64,000 nt of DNA from Litomosoides sigmodontis (Eukaryota > Nematoda > Chromadorea > Rhabditida > Onchocercidae): positions 10,230,483 through 10,294,482 of the forward strand of contig OY718807.1 of NCBI GenBank assembly GCA_963070105.1, given 5' to 3'. Below the pieces are notes generated by a model that saw only the letters and a program-made list of their open reading frames with translations, did no database searches and was not told where the DNA came from. A program made the translations under genes and the position numbers. How positions within the stretch are numbered: position 1 is the stretch's first letter; each line of letters opens with the position of its first letter. Shown here in pieces: positions 63,126 through 64,000 of this stretch.

Positions 63126-64000
63126 TCAATTTTATAGCAGATTTCTGACGAAATTTTTAAAATTTCGTTTTTAAAAGGGGAAAAAATTGCAATACACTTC
63201 AATGGTGCTCAGTGTTTTAAAGTTCTGTTCTATTCTGAAAAAGAAGCTGTCAGTTAAAATAGTCAAGAGAATTAAAATACAATATCTCGCGTTCGGTTCT
63301 ATGTGATATTTGTGATTTAGCGAGAAAACGATTCAAAATACAAGCTGAGAATTCAATATGAAGCACTCGTTAATTAATTAAATTAGGAAAGATGAAGAAT
63401 AACACCGTTTGGGATGGCAGACCAAGCCTATGCTCAATCCACGGTGAGCTTTTTGAGCAACGGCTAATAAAAAGTTTGAATGAGCAAAAACGTCCTAGGT
63501 AGTAATGGTAGCTTGGTCTGGTACTACTACTACCGGGGTCGTCATATTTACAGATTCTGCAAGTTGCGGTGCCAATCATTCCTCATTCCGCGACCATCAT
63601 TCTGAGTTGCAAAATTATTTACTGTGCTGGTAATTCGACGTGGACAGTTCCGTCATCGGAGCAGCTAGCTGGTAGGTAAACAATTAAACGCTAGCGTATT
63701 TCCGAGACTTAAAAATGGGGAGCAGAAGAAAAGTAGAGTAGAGTATGAACAAGGAAGGGAACGTTTCTGCAATTCTCACAAATTTTTGCTTTTACATGGA
63801 ATCAATGAATAGTAGTACGAAATTAAATTTTAAATATGTTTGAGGAGTAGGAAGAAAAGTAACGTCATCTGATGGATCTGAAAAAGATAGAAAGGGCAGA
63901 AATAAAGAAAGAAAGAAGGAAGAGGAAAGACAGGAGAAGAAGGAATAAAGTAAATAAAAATGTAATTTAAGGACTTCAATTTCCCGTAATTGAGATACAA
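63126..64000. other. Upstream region of alr-1
   Basis: 5' flank of alr-1. A purine-rich AGAAAGAAAGAAAGAAGG tract lies at about 63895-63945. No exon or acceptor is clear, so the true transcript start is unknown. Confidence 0.35.

Noticed and set aside
62824..63174. Plus-strand poly-Cys frame
   Set aside because: It is the antisense reading of the polyglutamine codons of alr-1.

Overview
This is nuclear DNA of a nematode, most likely a clade III parasite such as a filarial worm. I infer this from AT-rich DNA, introns of roughly 100-700 bp, TTTCAG-type acceptors placed a few bases before start codons (the pattern of spliced-leader trans-splicing), and a gene set whose closest recognisable relatives are metazoan or C. 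elegans genes. The species itself cannot be named from sequence alone. No prokaryotic genes, CRISPR arrays, viral genes or intact transposons are visible.

Layout: the 5' end of usp-14 (minus, cut by the window edge); a putative two-TM orphan protein (plus, 986-3272); tbg-1 gamma-tubulin (minus) with rpac-19 upstream of it on the same strand; a seven-exon SDR dehydrogenase (plus, 9953-13650); a 3.2 kb AAT-derived satellite (14271-17450); TMEM254-like (plus); FAM32A-like (plus); UVRAG-like (plus); vps-41 (plus, 26379-32587); a CTR copper transporter and a small upstream orphan gene (minus); an apyrase (minus); unresolved plus-strand coding fragments (about 41180-41813); a TANGO1/MIA3-like ER-export gene (minus, 42488-51318); a repeat-rich intergenic region with a perfect 44-bp palindrome; an orphan type I membrane protein (plus, 55978-57282); and alr-1, an aristaless-type homeobox gene with a polyglutamine tract (minus, 58806-63125).

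Gene models were assembled by hand from reading frames, GT-AG sites and intron phase. Most exon chains join in phase with no forced steps, which is the main support for the boundaries. Several genes act in membrane traffic: UVRAG-like (endosome/autophagy PI3K complex), VPS41 (HOPS tethering) and TANGO1-like (ER exit of bulky cargo). The rest are housekeeping (gamma-tubulin, Pol I/III subunit, USP14, FAM32A), metabolic or transport genes (SDR, apyrase, copper transporter) and one developmental regulator. Points worth a second look: a single-base frame break in the UVRAG-like gene, a non-canonical donor in the apyrase, a layered 3/12/15-bp satellite with a 48-bp flank duplication, nested palindromes, and two or three membrane proteins of no recognised family.
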